DNA of 64,000 bases, taken from positions 81,225-145,224 of the forward strand of contig NZ_BOOJ01000052.1 of the NCBI RefSeq assembly GCF_016863175.1. The letters are read 5' to 3'. A model generated the notes under the pieces. It worked only from the letters and a program-made list of their open reading frames with translations. It did not search any database and was not told the origin of the DNA. Within the stretch, counting starts at the first letter, position 1. Each line of letters starts with the position of its first letter. The DNA comes from Paraplanobispora siamensis (GTDB lineage Bacteria; Actinomycetota; Actinomycetes; Streptosporangiales; Streptosporangiaceae). Below, in pieces: positions 47,955 to 58,094 of the stretch. The position numbers were made by a program, and so were the translations under genes.

Positions 47955-48531
47955 GAGATCCACCATCGACATCCACTACGACACCGAATTTCTGGAGCGT
48001 GGCCCGGACCACCCGATCATGCTGGTGTCCATCGGCATGGTCGCCGACGACGGCCGGGAGCTGTATGCGATCAACGCCGACCTGGAGTTGAGCGCGGTCT
48101 ACGCCCATCCGTGGCTGCGCGCCCATGTCTACCCGCACCTGCCGCTGACCTCCCACGCTGGCGGCGCCCGGTGCCGGTGCGTGGCCGGGCACCTGGACCG
48201 CAACCACCCCGACGTGCACCCCCGCGCGAAGATCGCCCGCATGGTGCAGGCGTTCATCACCGCCACTCCGCAGCCGCGGCTGTGGGCCTGGTACGGCGCC
48301 TACGACCACGTGGTGATGGCGCAGCTGTTCGGCACCATGGCCGACCTTCCGGGCAACGTGCCGATGTACACCTGCGACGTGAAGCAGGAGTGCGACCGGC
48401 TGGGTAACCCCCAGTTGCCGGAGCAGACGGCCGGCGCCCACCACGCGCTGGCCGATGCCCGGCACGTGCAGCGGATGCGGCGCTTCCTGGCCGATGTCGA
48501 CTCCACCTTCGGCCCCCGGGATCCGCAGTGA
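47947..48531 (+). CDS. 3'-5' exoribonuclease-like protein (DEDD family) in tail operon
   Basis: 194 residues from GTG 47947; alternatively ATC at 47965, which is perfectly spaced from AGGAG. DEDD exonuclease signs: Asp/Glu in IHYDTEFLE (near 10-13), YGAYDHV (near 110) and HHALADARHV (near 170). Such enzymes (for example the Rv2179c family) trim RNA or DNA 3' ends. Unusual between chaperone and tape measure; it may be cargo. Confidence 0.72.
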   Translation: MHRRSTIDIHYDTEFLERGPDHPIMLVSIGMVADDGRELYAINADLELSAVYAHPWLRAHVYPHLPLTSHAGGARCRCVAGHLDRNHPDVHPRAKIARMVQAFITATPQPRLWAWYGAYDHVVMAQLFGTMADLPGNVPMYTCDVKQECDRLGNPQLPEQTAGAHHALADARHVQRMRRFLADVDSTFGPRDPQ

Positions 48532-48875
48532 AGGTGGAACGGCAGTGGGTCACCACCGACTTCCAACCCGCCTCCGACGGCTGGCGGCTGCTGTATCTGC
48601 TGCTGCCTCCGGTGGAACGGGGGTTCGCCACGGCCGCGCTGCCCGGCTGGCTGGTGCAAGAAGAGGTGCTGGTGTGCGCCGTCACCGGCTCCCGGCTGGT
48701 GGAAGCCGACCAGCCGCCCAGCCGGCGGGTGGTGGCCGCCACCGTCGACGGCGCCGCTTTGCGCCCGGCGGATGACGACCCGGCGTTCTGGCGGCTGATG
48801 GCGCCGGGTGAACCCCCGCCCACCCTGGAGGACCTGATGCAGGCCTGGCAGGACCGCTCAGCCGCCGACGCGTGA
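48528..48875 (+). CDS. Hypothetical protein after exonuclease
   Basis: 115 residues, GTG overlapping the previous stop by four bases. Alpha/beta mixture with a hydrophobic strand near 25-50. Co-translated with the exonuclease-like protein, so perhaps its partner. Not recognised. Confidence 0.58.
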   Translation: MKVERQWVTTDFQPASDGWRLLYLLLPPVERGFATAALPGWLVQEEVLVCAVTGSRLVEADQPPSRRVVAATVDGAALRPADDDPAFWRLMAPGEPPPTLEDLMQAWQDRSAADA

Positions 48876-48913
48876 GGCCCCTGACCGGACCCGTAGGCGG
48901 GCGCACGTAGGGG

Positions 48914-48943
48914 GCGACCTAAGCGCCCGCCGATCCCTAGGTT
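48914..48943 (+). promoter_or_regulatory. Late-type promoter for tape measure and tail fibre genes
   Basis: GCGACCTAA, 14 bases, CTAGGTT. Confidence 0.7.
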
Positions 48944-49017
48944 CAACCCCGGATGCCCACCCCCACGAGGTAGCCGCCGCACCGTGCCGCGGTGCGGTGC
49001 GCGCGTGAGGGGCGTGG

Positions 49018-52000
49018 GTGAGCGAGGACGCATCGGCCGGTCGGCTGTATGCCACGGTGGAGATCGACACCACCGGCCTGCGCCGACGCGCCAAGGAGCG
49101 CCTGGAGACCGAACTCGCCGGCACCAAGGCCAAGATCCAGGTGGAACTGGATGCGGCACGGGTGGCGACGCAGGCCAAGGCCGCCGCCCAACGCGCGAAG
49201 ATCACCGCGAAGATTGAGGTCGACCGCGCCCAGGCCCGGCGAGAGATCGCCACCAAGCTGGCCCAGGCCGCCCGGGATGTGCGGGCGCGGGTGGTGCTGG
49301 AGGTCGACGACGCCGCCACCCGGCGCCGCATCCGTGAGGTCACCCGCGACCAGAAGGTCAACGTCGGTGTCGACGCCGACACCACGGCCGCCACTGCGCA
49401 GGTGGAGGCATTCCGCCGCAGCCAGTCCGGCCGCGCGGTGACCATCCCGGTGCAGGTGTCGGGCAGCCAGGCGCTCTCAGCGCTGGGCCGCGCCCTGGTC
49501 ATCCTGTCGCGGTTTCCGGCCATCGCCTCCGGAATCGCGGTGGCCGCCGGCGCCGCCACCAACCTGGCCGCCAGCCTGTTTTCGGTGGCCGCGGCCGGCT
49601 CCCAGGCCGTCGGCGTGCTGGCCGCCGTACCCGGCCTGGTCGGCGCTGCCGCCCAGGGCATCGGCACCCTGTTCCTGGGTTTTTCCGGCATCGGCGATGC
49701 GGTCAAGGCGCTGGGCCGCGCCCAGGAGCAGGCCGGCCAGTCGGCCACCACGGGCGCCTCCCGCCAGTCGGCCGCCGCCGACCAGGTGCGGGCCGCCCGC
49801 GAACGCCTGGCCCGCACCGAAGAGGCGGTCGCCGAACGCATTGCCGATGCCCGCCGCAGCCTGGCCCGGGCCCAGGAATCGGCCGCTGAGCGGGTCGCCT
49901 CCGCCCGCCAGGCGGTCGAACGCGCCGCCGAATCGGCGGCCGAACGCGCGCTGGCCGCCGAGGTCCGGCTGACCGATGCCCGGGTGGAGGGGGCCCGCCG
50001 CGTCCAGGAGGCGGAGCGGCGCCTGGCGGCCACCCACGCCGCCACCGCCCGCGCCCAGCAGGAGTTGAACCGGGCCGGCGCCGCAGCGGCCGAACGCTTC
50101 GAAGACCTGAGCTTGGCCATCCGCGATGCCGCCCTGGATGAGCAGGACGCGGTCGTGGCGCTGGAGCATGCCCGGCGCCGCCTGGAAGCGATCACCAGCC
50201 CGTACGCCGAAGGTCACTCCGACCTGGACAGGCGCCAGGCGCAGGTCGACTACGACAAGGCCGTGCTGGCCCTGGACAAGATCCGCGAACACCAGGCGGA
50301 CCTTGCGGCCGAACAGGCCGAAGCCGACCGCACCGGCGTCGAAGGCTCCCAGGAGGTCGTGGAGGCCCGCGACCGGGTGGCGGCGGCAGCCGAAGCCCAG
50401 GCCGAAGCCGAACGCGACCTGCGTGATGCCCGTGCCCAGGCCGCCCGCGATGAGGCCGATGCCATCGCCGAACTGGCGCGCGTCCAGCGTGACGGCGCCC
50501 GCGATGTCGCCGACGCGCAGGCCGACCTGGTGCGCGCCCAGCGCGACGGAATGCGTGAGGTCGCCGACGCCCAGCGGGCGCTGCGCGCCGCCCAGCGTGA
50601 CGGCGCCCGTGATGTCGCCGATGCCCGCCGGGCGATCGTGGAGGCGATGTCGGCTGGCACGCAGGCGGCGCAGGCCCAGTCGGCGGCGGTCCGCAACGTC
50701 GGCATCGAGATGGACAAGCTGGGCCCTGCCGGTCGCAGGTTCGCCCGGTTCGTGCACAGCGTCTTGACGCCGCGCTTTCGCCGGCTGCGCGATGCGGTAC
50801 AGGCAGCGCTGCTGCCGCCGCTCCAGCGGGCCATCACCCGCGGCATGCCGCTGCTGGACACCATCCAGACCGGCCTGGTCGGCACCGCCAAGGTCATCGG
50901 CCGTCTGGCGGAGGACTTCGCCGAACTGGTACGCACTCCGGCGTTCCGCAACGACGTCGCAAAGATCATGCGGTCGAACACCCGGGCGCTGAGCGACTTC
51001 GGGGACGCCGGTATCGCGCTGGTCGACGCGCTGAAGGAACTGGCGGTCGTCGCCGGGCCGATCCTGCTGGAGCCGTTCGCCAAGTGGATCAAGACGCTGG
51101 CCGAAGGCTGGCGCGAATCCCTGAAAGCCCGCCGCAAGACGGGTGAGCTGGCCGATTCGCTGCGGCGGGTCCGCGACGTCGCCAAGAAGATCGTCGGCAC
51201 CATCTCCGACGTCGTGCGCGGCATCCGCAACATCGCCAAGGCCGCGGCGCCGTCCGGCTCCACCCTGCTGGACTCCATCGCCGCCGGCGCGGAGAAGTTC
51301 CGCGAATGGACCGAAGATCCGCAAAACCAGGAACGGCTGCGGAAGTTCTTCGAAGAAGCACTTCCGGTGATGGGGGAGTTCGCCTCCGTCCTGGGCCGCA
51401 TCTTCCGGCTGATCGGCCGCCTGGCGGAACTGACCGGTGGCGACAGCCTGGCCGGGTTCTTCGGTGTCCTGAACGCCATCTTGGACGTGCTGGAGAAGAT
51501 CACCGAACTGCCCGGTGGCGGCACCGTCCTGACGACGTTGCTGGTGCTGGCCGGCGCGGGCCTGGCGCTGGGCCTGGTGGCCCGCGCCATTGGCGGCATC
51601 GCCTCCAACCTGGGCAAGGTGGCCCGCTTCAGCGGCCTGTCGAAGCTGTTCGGCCTGATGACCGGCCGCGGAGGCGGCGGTCGCTCCCGGATCCGGGATC
51701 TGGCTGACGACGTCGACGGGCTGAGCGACGCCATCGACCGGGAGCTGCCCAAGGACCGCGACAAGTCCCGGGCGGTCGACGACATCGGCAAGAAGGCCCG
51801 CACCACTTCCGGGCGGGCCAACAGGCTGGGCAAGGCCTTCGACGACGTCGGCGACAAGGCCGCCGTCAACGCCAAGAAAAGCCGCGGTCTGGCCAGGGCC
51901 TGGGAGCGGGTGGCCGCGGCCGGAGCGGGCGCGCTGCCGCTGCTGGGGGGCGGTAAGGCCGGCAAGGGCGGCAAGGGCAAGACCCTGGCCAAGGGCGGCG

Positions 52001-54447
52001 CCGCCGGTGTGGGCCTGCTGGCGCTGCTGTTCTCCGATGAGATCGCCAACGTCATCTCCGGCGGCCAGAAGGGGCTGCGCGGCGCTCTGGGAGAGGGCTT
52101 CTCCGGCGCCGTCTCCTACGGCGGGCTGGGCTCCCTGCTGGGCCTGCCCGGCGCCCTGCTGGGCGGCGGCATTGGCGGTCTACAGGGGCTGATGAAGGGC
52201 TCCGGGCTGGGCCCGCACCACCCGGTCAACATGGGCCTGGAGACGTTCGGCAACTACTTCGGCGGGGTCGGCAGCATCGCCAAGGCGGTCGCCTTCCCGG
52301 AGCTGATCAAAAAGGAACTCAACACCGCCGGGAAGTTCTTCGCCGACTTCGGCAAGAAGGTTCCGCAGGCGCTGTCCGGCAGCTGGGCGACCATCCTGCG
52401 TGACGCCTCCGGCACCCGCGGCCTGGGCGGCGTGCCCGGCCTGGTGCAGGGACTGCTCACCCGCGCCGGCGGCCACTTCGCCAGCCTCAGCAAGACCGCG
52501 CCGGCCACGGTGCGCACCGGCTTCACCCAGGCGGCGCGCAACGTGCCGTTCCTGGGGCCGCTGGTGGCTGGCGTCAGCGACATCGTCAACCGCACCCAAG
52601 GCGAGTTCGACGGCCTGAACCGCGGCGCACCGAAGTCGGTGCGCACCGGTTTCGATGCGGTACTGAACGCCGTTCCCGGGCTGGGCCCGCTGGCCTCCGG
52701 CGTGGGCGGCATCGTCAGCCAGGCCGTCGGCAAGTTCACGGAGATGCGGGCCAAGGCGCCCGCGCTGACCGATGCGGCGCTGAAGGCCGCGGCGGGCAGC
52801 GTGCCGGTGCTGGGACCGATCGTCGGCGGCGTCGGCACCATCTTGGACAAGGTCCGCGGCCGGTTCGCCGGGTTGCGGAAGGATGCCCCCGGCCAGGCCC
52901 AGGCCGGGTGGAAGGCGGTGGCTGCCGGCGTCACTACCCACCTGGGGCCGGTCCCGCCCCGGGTCGACACCCTCCTAGACAAGATCAAGACCCGGTTCGG
53001 GCTGCTGAAGACCAACGACACCGCCGGCCAGGCCCAGGCCGGATGGAAGGCGGTGGCTGCCGGCGTCACCACCCACCTGGGGCCGGTCCCGGGCAAGGTC
53101 GACACGATCTTGGATCGCGTCAAGGGGTTCTTCTCCACCGCTACCAACGCCATCGGCCTCACCTGGGGGCGGCTGCCGGCCAAGGTCGGCGGCCCGGTGG
53201 AGAAGGTCTCCGACGACATCTACGACCGCGGCATCGTCGCAGTCTGGAATGCGATTGCCACGAAGATCCCGGGCGCGCAGGTCCTGGGACGGCTCAACCT
53301 GAACTTCGCCCGCGGCGGCATCCTGCCCGGCTACACCCCCGGCCGGGACGTGCACCGGTTCGTCTCCCCCACCGGCGGCGCCCTCAACCTGTCCGGCGGC
53401 GAAGCCATCCTGCGCCCCGAACTCACCCGGGCGCTGGGCAAGCGGTGGATCGACACCGGCAACCGCATCGCCCGCAGCGGCATCGGCGCGGCCACCCGCT
53501 GGCTGATCGGCGTCGGTGACCCCGCCGGCGTGCCGGGGTATGCAGGCGGCGGCATCCTGGACACCCTGGGCGGCTTCTTCAACCAGGCCAAGGACTTCTT
53601 CTCCTCCGGGGTGCGGGCCGCGGCCTCCACCGTGTTGAAGCCGCTGATCGGTTGGGCGCAGCGCAGCCTGGGCGCCACCCCGTGGGGCAGCATCGTCGCC
53701 GGCGTCCCGGCCAAGGTCATCCCGTGGGTGCTGAACTGGGCCGACGACCAGGAATCGAAGCTGGGCGGGCCCGGCCGCCGCGCCGTACGGGCCGTCCGCG
53801 GTGTGATCGGCACCCCGTACTCCTGGGGCGGCGGCGGCCCGGGTGGACCCAGTTTCGGCTTTGCCCAGGGCGCCGGGATCCGCGGCTTCGACTGCTCCAG
53901 CCTCATGCAGTACGGCTGGTACCGGGCCGTGGGCAAGGTCATGCCGCGCACCACCTACAGCCAGCGGCCGTGGCTGACGCCGGTCTCCGGCCAGCCCCGC
54001 GAAGGCGACATCGGCCAGCCCAACCCGGACCACACCTTCATGTACGCCGGCCGCGGCAGGGTGATCGAAGCGCCCTTCACCGGCGCCCACGTGCGCGAAA
54101 CCGACGTCCGGCCGGCGTGGTGGGGCCGGGTGCCGCAGTCGTTCCTGCGCGATGGCGGCGGCCCGGTCTACCCCGGCAAAAACCTGATCGACAACCGGAC
54201 CGGGGATCTGGAGTGGATCCTCAACCCCCGCGCCATCGACCTGCTGGGCGGGGTGCGCACCGTGCACGACCTCAACCGCGGCGTCGACGTGGTCAGCCGT
54301 GCCCGCGCCCAGGTCGCCCGCGCCTACACCCACGCCGCCACCGCCGCCGCCCGTCAGGGGGTCGTCAACGTGTTCCCGCAACCGCACCAGTCCGAAGAGG
54401 AGATCGGCGCCATCGCGGCCCGCCGTCTGGGGGCGATGCTGGGATGA
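49018..54447 (+). CDS. Tape measure protein with NlpC/P60 peptidase domain
   Basis: 1809 residues, GTG behind GAGGGG. Long coiled coil (about 20-560, Ala/Arg/Glu-rich with repeated RDVADA-type units), hydrophobic segments around 155-225 and 820-865, and five 45-residue repeats near 1153-1370. C-terminal NlpC/P60 domain near 1600-1705 with Cys1626 (FDCSSLM) and His1672 (PDHTFMYAG). It sets tail length (a tail of roughly 270 nm by the 0.15 nm per residue rule) and the peptidase could cut peptidoglycan during injection. Confidence 0.9.
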   Translation: MSEDASAGRLYATVEIDTTGLRRRAKERLETELAGTKAKIQVELDAARVATQAKAAAQRAKITAKIEVDRAQARREIATKLAQAARDVRARVVLEVDDAATRRRIREVTRDQKVNVGVDADTTAATAQVEAFRRSQSGRAVTIPVQVSGSQALSALGRALVILSRFPAIASGIAVAAGAATNLAASLFSVAAAGSQAVGVLAAVPGLVGAAAQGIGTLFLGFSGIGDAVKALGRAQEQAGQSATTGASRQSAAADQVRAARERLARTEEAVAERIADARRSLARAQESAAERVASARQAVERAAESAAERALAAEVRLTDARVEGARRVQEAERRLAATHAATARAQQELNRAGAAAAERFEDLSLAIRDAALDEQDAVVALEHARRRLEAITSPYAEGHSDLDRRQAQVDYDKAVLALDKIREHQADLAAEQAEADRTGVEGSQEVVEARDRVAAAAEAQAEAERDLRDARAQAARDEADAIAELARVQRDGARDVADAQADLVRAQRDGMREVADAQRALRAAQRDGARDVADARRAIVEAMSAGTQAAQAQSAAVRNVGIEMDKLGPAGRRFARFVHSVLTPRFRRLRDAVQAALLPPLQRAITRGMPLLDTIQTGLVGTAKVIGRLAEDFAELVRTPAFRNDVAKIMRSNTRALSDFGDAGIALVDALKELAVVAGPILLEPFAKWIKTLAEGWRESLKARRKTGELADSLRRVRDVAKKIVGTISDVVRGIRNIAKAAAPSGSTLLDSIAAGAEKFREWTEDPQNQERLRKFFEEALPVMGEFASVLGRIFRLIGRLAELTGGDSLAGFFGVLNAILDVLEKITELPGGGTVLTTLLVLAGAGLALGLVARAIGGIASNLGKVARFSGLSKLFGLMTGRGGGGRSRIRDLADDVDGLSDAIDRELPKDRDKSRAVDDIGKKARTTSGRANRLGKAFDDVGDKAAVNAKKSRGLARAWERVAAAGAGALPLLGGGKAGKGGKGKTLAKGGAAGVGLLALLFSDEIANVISGGQKGLRGALGEGFSGAVSYGGLGSLLGLPGALLGGGIGGLQGLMKGSGLGPHHPVNMGLETFGNYFGGVGSIAKAVAFPELIKKELNTAGKFFADFGKKVPQALSGSWATILRDASGTRGLGGVPGLVQGLLTRAGGHFASLSKTAPATVRTGFTQAARNVPFLGPLVAGVSDIVNRTQGEFDGLNRGAPKSVRTGFDAVLNAVPGLGPLASGVGGIVSQAVGKFTEMRAKAPALTDAALKAAAGSVPVLGPIVGGVGTILDKVRGRFAGLRKDAPGQAQAGWKAVAAGVTTHLGPVPPRVDTLLDKIKTRFGLLKTNDTAGQAQAGWKAVAAGVTTHLGPVPGKVDTILDRVKGFFSTATNAIGLTWGRLPAKVGGPVEKVSDDIYDRGIVAVWNAIATKIPGAQVLGRLNLNFARGGILPGYTPGRDVHRFVSPTGGALNLSGGEAILRPELTRALGKRWIDTGNRIARSGIGAATRWLIGVGDPAGVPGYAGGGILDTLGGFFNQAKDFFSSGVRAAASTVLKPLIGWAQRSLGATPWGSIVAGVPAKVIPWVLNWADDQESKLGGPGRRAVRAVRGVIGTPYSWGGGGPGGPSFGFAQGAGIRGFDCSSLMQYGWYRAVGKVMPRTTYSQRPWLTPVSGQPREGDIGQPNPDHTFMYAGRGRVIEAPFTGAHVRETDVRPAWWGRVPQSFLRDGGGPVYPGKNLIDNRTGDLEWILNPRAIDLLGGVRTVHDLNRGVDVVSRARAQVARAYTHAATAAARQGVVNVFPQPHQSEEEIGAIAARRLGAMLG
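52474..53130 (+). repeat. Five tandem 45-residue repeats in tape measure
   Basis: Units share F..L...AP......GF.A....VP.LGP.V.GV..I. spacing. The last two (from 52891 and 53026) are nearly identical over about 66 bases at a period of 135, a recent duplication. Confidence 0.72.
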
Positions 54448-55313
54448 GCACCCCCATCGATTCCCCCGTCTACACGCTGGGCACCTGGCAGGGCAACGTC
54501 GTCGACGACTTCGGCGTGGAGTGGGTCGTCGAAGTCGAAGACGGTTGGAGTTCCAGCCCGCCGGTCAAGGCGACGATTGAGGAGAAAACGGCTGGCGACG
54601 GCGCCTGGACCGGACCGGGCTTCTACGCCGCCCGGGTGATCAACCTGACGGGCAAGGCCCAGGCCCCCGACCGGATCAGCATGCTGGAGGCCAAGGACCG
54701 CATCAAGGCCGCCCTCAAGCCCCGCGTCCCGATCCAGCTGCTGGTGGCCGAAGCGCACCGCACCCGCACCGCGCAGGTGCGCATGTCGGACCGGGTGGAG
54801 CTGACCGACGTCAGCGCCCACATCTTCTCCTGGGGCATGACGATCACGGCCGGGGACCCGCGTCGCTACGACCCGACCACCACCACCGTCTCCACCGCTC
54901 TGCCCGCCGCCACGACCACCGGCCGCACCTACCCCAAGACCTACCCGGTGCTGTACGGCGGCGTCGTCGAAGGCGGCACCGGCAGCGTGTTCTTCCTCAA
55001 CGAAGGCGACTTCGACGAAACCCCCGCAACGATCACGTTCAACGGCCCCGTGCAGACCCCGCGGGTGGAGCACGTGCAGACCGGCCGCAATCTCACCTTC
55101 GACCTGACGTTGGACGTCGGCGACGTGCTGGTGGTCGACCTGCTGCGCCAGACCGCGCTGCTGAACGGCACCTCCAACCGCGCCTACACCATCAGCGCCG
55201 GCAGCGCCTGGTTCATGGCCACCCCGGGCCTGAATGAGTTCGCCTTCCGCGGCGTCGCCCTGCCACCCACCGAACCGCTCATGACCGTCACCGCCGCATC
55301 GGCGTGGACCTGA
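54444..55313 (+). CDS. Distal tail / minor tail protein
   Basis: 289 residues; ATGA overlap with the tape measure. N-terminal beta-domain (WVVEVEDGWSSSPPVKA) and SWGMTITAGDPRRYD are usual for actinophage distal tail proteins (Dit-like), followed by a galectin-like beta domain (FNGPVQTPRVEHVQTGRNLTF). Confidence 0.77.
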   Translation: MSTPIDSPVYTLGTWQGNVVDDFGVEWVVEVEDGWSSSPPVKATIEEKTAGDGAWTGPGFYAARVINLTGKAQAPDRISMLEAKDRIKAALKPRVPIQLLVAEAHRTRTAQVRMSDRVELTDVSAHIFSWGMTITAGDPRRYDPTTTTVSTALPAATTTGRTYPKTYPVLYGGVVEGGTGSVFFLNEGDFDETPATITFNGPVQTPRVEHVQTGRNLTFDLTLDVGDVLVVDLLRQTALLNGTSNRAYTISAGSAWFMATPGLNEFAFRGVALPPTEPLMTVTAASAWT

Positions 55314-55326
55314 CCCGGGGGACACC

Positions 55327-56448
55327 ATGGCTCCGATCAACCCGCCCACCTACCTCCAGGCCGGCACCTACTCCGCCCGCCTTGACCGGTTGTCGCAGGC
55401 CGGCCTGCTGATGCCCGCGCACGGCTCCGGTGCCCTGGCCATCCGTTCAGGTGTGCGCCCCACGCCCAGCAACACCGGCTTGCAGGTGACGCAGCGCAGC
55501 ACGCCGGCGATGTTCGTCACGGTCGGCGCCGGGGTCGGCTACGTCCAGGCCCAGTCGGCCACCGGCGGCGTCTACATCGTCAACAACGACGCCAGCTACG
55601 ACGTGGCCATCGCCGCGGCCCACGCCACGCTGGGCCGCCGCGACCTGATCGTGGCCCGCATCTACGATGCGGAGGTCTCCGGCGCGACCAACGAATGGCG
55701 ACTGGAGGCGGTCACCGGCACCCCGGCTGGCTCCCCGGTCACCCCGGCCACCCCGGCTGGCGCCGTCGCGCTGGCCAGCGTGCTGGTGTCGGCCGGTGCC
55801 ACGACCATCACCAACGCCGCCATCACGGACCTGCGGGTCTACACCACCGCGCTGGGCGGCACCATCCCGGTCCTGTCCAGCGCAATGCCCGCCAACCCCT
55901 ACGAAGGCATGGCCGCCTACCAGACCGATCTCAACCGGCCGGTGTGGTTCGATGGCAGCGCCTGGAAGGGCTGGGTGGATGCGGGCTACCAGACGGCTGC
56001 GGACGTGGCCGCCGCCCTGGATGTCTACGCCCCGGCCTACGCCCACGACGAAGGCAACACCCGCACGATCTCCACCGTCGGCAGCTTCGTCGCCTACACC
56101 GGCGCCCCGTCGGTGTCCGTCGTGGTCCCGGCCTCCGGAAACGTCCTGGTCACCTGGGGGTTCACCGGCTACAACAGCGCCTCCGACCAGGCATCGGTGC
56201 GTCTGGGCGTCAACGTGACCGGCACCAACAGCAGCACCCCAACGCTGGGCAACAGCGCGTGCGTGTCGGGCAACCTGGACAACGCCGGCGGCGCCAACGC
56301 GCCCATCCGCAGTGCGTCGCGCACGAAGCTGTACACCGGCCTGACCCCCGGCAGCACCACGTTCACGCTTCAGGCGCGCATCTCCTCCGGCGCGCCCGCC
56401 ACCCACGCCATCTCCGACTCCTACCTGCTGGCCCAGCCGGTGCAGTGA
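55327..56448 (+). CDS. Minor tail protein / putative receptor-binding protein
   Basis: 373 residues. N-terminal region (SGVRPTPSNTGLQVTQ...TVGAGVGYVQ, LGRRDLIVARIYDAEVSG) resembles tail fibre-attachment domains, the centre has ITDLRVYTTALGG, and the C-terminal 130 form a beta-sandwich (VVVPASGNVLVTWGF...). Start ATG 14 bases after the previous stop. Confidence 0.72.
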   Translation: MAPINPPTYLQAGTYSARLDRLSQAGLLMPAHGSGALAIRSGVRPTPSNTGLQVTQRSTPAMFVTVGAGVGYVQAQSATGGVYIVNNDASYDVAIAAAHATLGRRDLIVARIYDAEVSGATNEWRLEAVTGTPAGSPVTPATPAGAVALASVLVSAGATTITNAAITDLRVYTTALGGTIPVLSSAMPANPYEGMAAYQTDLNRPVWFDGSAWKGWVDAGYQTAADVAAALDVYAPAYAHDEGNTRTISTVGSFVAYTGAPSVSVVVPASGNVLVTWGFTGYNSASDQASVRLGVNVTGTNSSTPTLGNSACVSGNLDNAGGANAPIRSASRTKLYTGLTPGSTTFTLQARISSGAPATHAISDSYLLAQPVQ

Positions 56449-57569
56449 TGGCCACCTACCGCTACTTGTTCTACGACTTCTCCACGCGCCGGCTGATCGA
56501 CGCGCTGCCCATGGATGAGGTGTCGTTTTCGTGGGAGCTGCGCGGCGTGGGCACCTTCACCGGGCAGATCCCGCTGTATGCCGATGAGCTGCCGGCCGCA
56601 CGCGTACTGGAGGCTGTCCAGCCGTACCGGACGAAGATCTTCGCGGAGCGGGACGGCGGTCTGGTGTGGGGCGGCTGGATCCACCAGGAACCCTCCTACG
56701 ACTCCTCCACCGGGAAGCTGACCGTCAGCGCGGAGGAGTCGCTGGGATACTTCGCGCGCCGCACCATGCCGTCGGTGGTCTTCTCCGGCGTCGACCAGCT
56801 GACCATCGCCCGCTCCTTCCTCACCACGGCGCAAGCCGAACCCGGTGGCGACATGTGGATCGCCGTCGATCCGTCGGTGCTGTCGGGCCGGCTGCGGGAT
56901 CGCTCCTACAGCCAATACGACCAATCGCCCGTCTTGACCGCGCTGACCCAGCTGTCAGAGGTGATCGACGGGTTTGACTTTTCCACCCAGGTCGGATGGG
57001 TCGGCGGCCTGCCCCATGAGCTGCTGGTCCTTGGCTACCCCCGTCTGGGCCGTACCGGCAAAGATTCCGGCCTGGTCTTTGAGTTTGACCGCTTTTCCGG
57101 ATCCGGCGGCAACATCGACAGCTACACCTGGGGTGATGCCGGTGTACCGATGTCGACGCGTACCTGGGCCAACAGTGAGACCGACGAAGGGGTGCAGCTC
57201 ACCGCGCGATCGGAGCGGCCCGACCTGATCGCCGACGGCTACCCGGTGATGGAAAACAGTGAATCGTTCGACGGCGTCGTCAACGGCTCCACGTTGCAGA
57301 CCCACGCCGATGCTCTACAGGACTTCCGTTCCGCCCCGCGCGTCGTCGCCCAGTTCACGCTGGTCGCCGGCGCCGGTGTCGACATCGGCGACTTCGGCAT
57401 GGGCGATGAGGTGCTGGTGCGGTTGTCGGACTGGCGCCACCCGCCCAACCCGACCACCGGCGCACCCGGCTACCTGAACTACCTGCGCATCACCGGCTGC
57501 GCAGTCGCGCCCGGCGTGCAAGGCGCGGAACGGCTGACGTTCACCTGCGCCGACTTCGCCGCCGCCTGA
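56448..57569 (+). CDS. Minor tail protein (baseplate-type, actinophage Gp37-like)
   Basis: 373 residues; ATG overlaps the TGA of the previous gene. Characteristic pattern FYDFSTRRLIDALPMDEVSFSWELRGVGTFTGQIPL ... RDGGLVWGGWIHQEPSYDSSTGKLTVSAEESLGYFARR. This family forms the tail-tip hub in many actinophages. Ends with a strand-rich domain. Confidence 0.76.
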   Translation: MATYRYLFYDFSTRRLIDALPMDEVSFSWELRGVGTFTGQIPLYADELPAARVLEAVQPYRTKIFAERDGGLVWGGWIHQEPSYDSSTGKLTVSAEESLGYFARRTMPSVVFSGVDQLTIARSFLTTAQAEPGGDMWIAVDPSVLSGRLRDRSYSQYDQSPVLTALTQLSEVIDGFDFSTQVGWVGGLPHELLVLGYPRLGRTGKDSGLVFEFDRFSGSGGNIDSYTWGDAGVPMSTRTWANSETDEGVQLTARSERPDLIADGYPVMENSESFDGVVNGSTLQTHADALQDFRSAPRVVAQFTLVAGAGVDIGDFGMGDEVLVRLSDWRHPPNPTTGAPGYLNYLRITGCAVAPGVQGAERLTFTCADFAAA

Positions 57570-57583
57570 AAGGAGAGGTGAGC

Positions 57584-58090
57584 ATGGCCCGTGGGCAGCG
57601 CCGGATCATCCCGGTCACCCCGCAACCCTCCCGTCACCCCGGATCCCGGGTGGTGACCACCACCCCGGACGTGGTGCGGGCGGTCACCGACATCCGCCAG
57701 CAGGTCGGCGCCCAGGCCGCCCGGGTACGGCGCGAAGATGTGACCTTCACCTCCGCCGACCCGGCGCGCGGGGAGCCGTGCACGGCCGCCGCCATGACCA
57801 ACACGCTGGTGACCACGGTGTACCGGTCCGGGCACACGCTGTATGTCGACCTGGCGATGGGCACCGGGGCTGCCAGCGTGATGGAGGCCCGCATCACCGT
57901 GCCGGACCTGAGTATCACCGGGGCCGCGATCGACACCCCGGCCGGCGGCGTTGAGCGCGACATCCGGGTGCAGTTGTCCCTGCCGGACGCCTGGCCCATG
58001 GGAGAGGCCCACCGGGTGTACATCCAGGCCCGGCGGGTGTCGGGAGGCGATGCCACCACGGTGCGGGTGCTGCGGGCCTGGCAACGGTAA
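57584..58090 (+). CDS. Minor tail protein
   Basis: 168 residues, ATG behind AAAGGAGAGG. N-terminal basic region then a beta sandwich; conserved-looking LMMNDLVT-like region is absent. Follows the hub gene, where small tip proteins are usual. Not assigned to a family. Confidence 0.62.
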   Translation: MARGQRRIIPVTPQPSRHPGSRVVTTTPDVVRAVTDIRQQVGAQAARVRREDVTFTSADPARGEPCTAAAMTNTLVTTVYRSGHTLYVDLAMGTGAASVMEARITVPDLSITGAAIDTPAGGVERDIRVQLSLPDAWPMGEAHRVYIQARRVSGGDATTVRVLRAWQR

Positions 58091-58094
58091 GGGC

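Noticed and set aside
51139..52055. Long minus-strand frame over the tape measure
   Set aside because: Antisense shadow of the repetitive Ala/Arg coding; no ribosome site.
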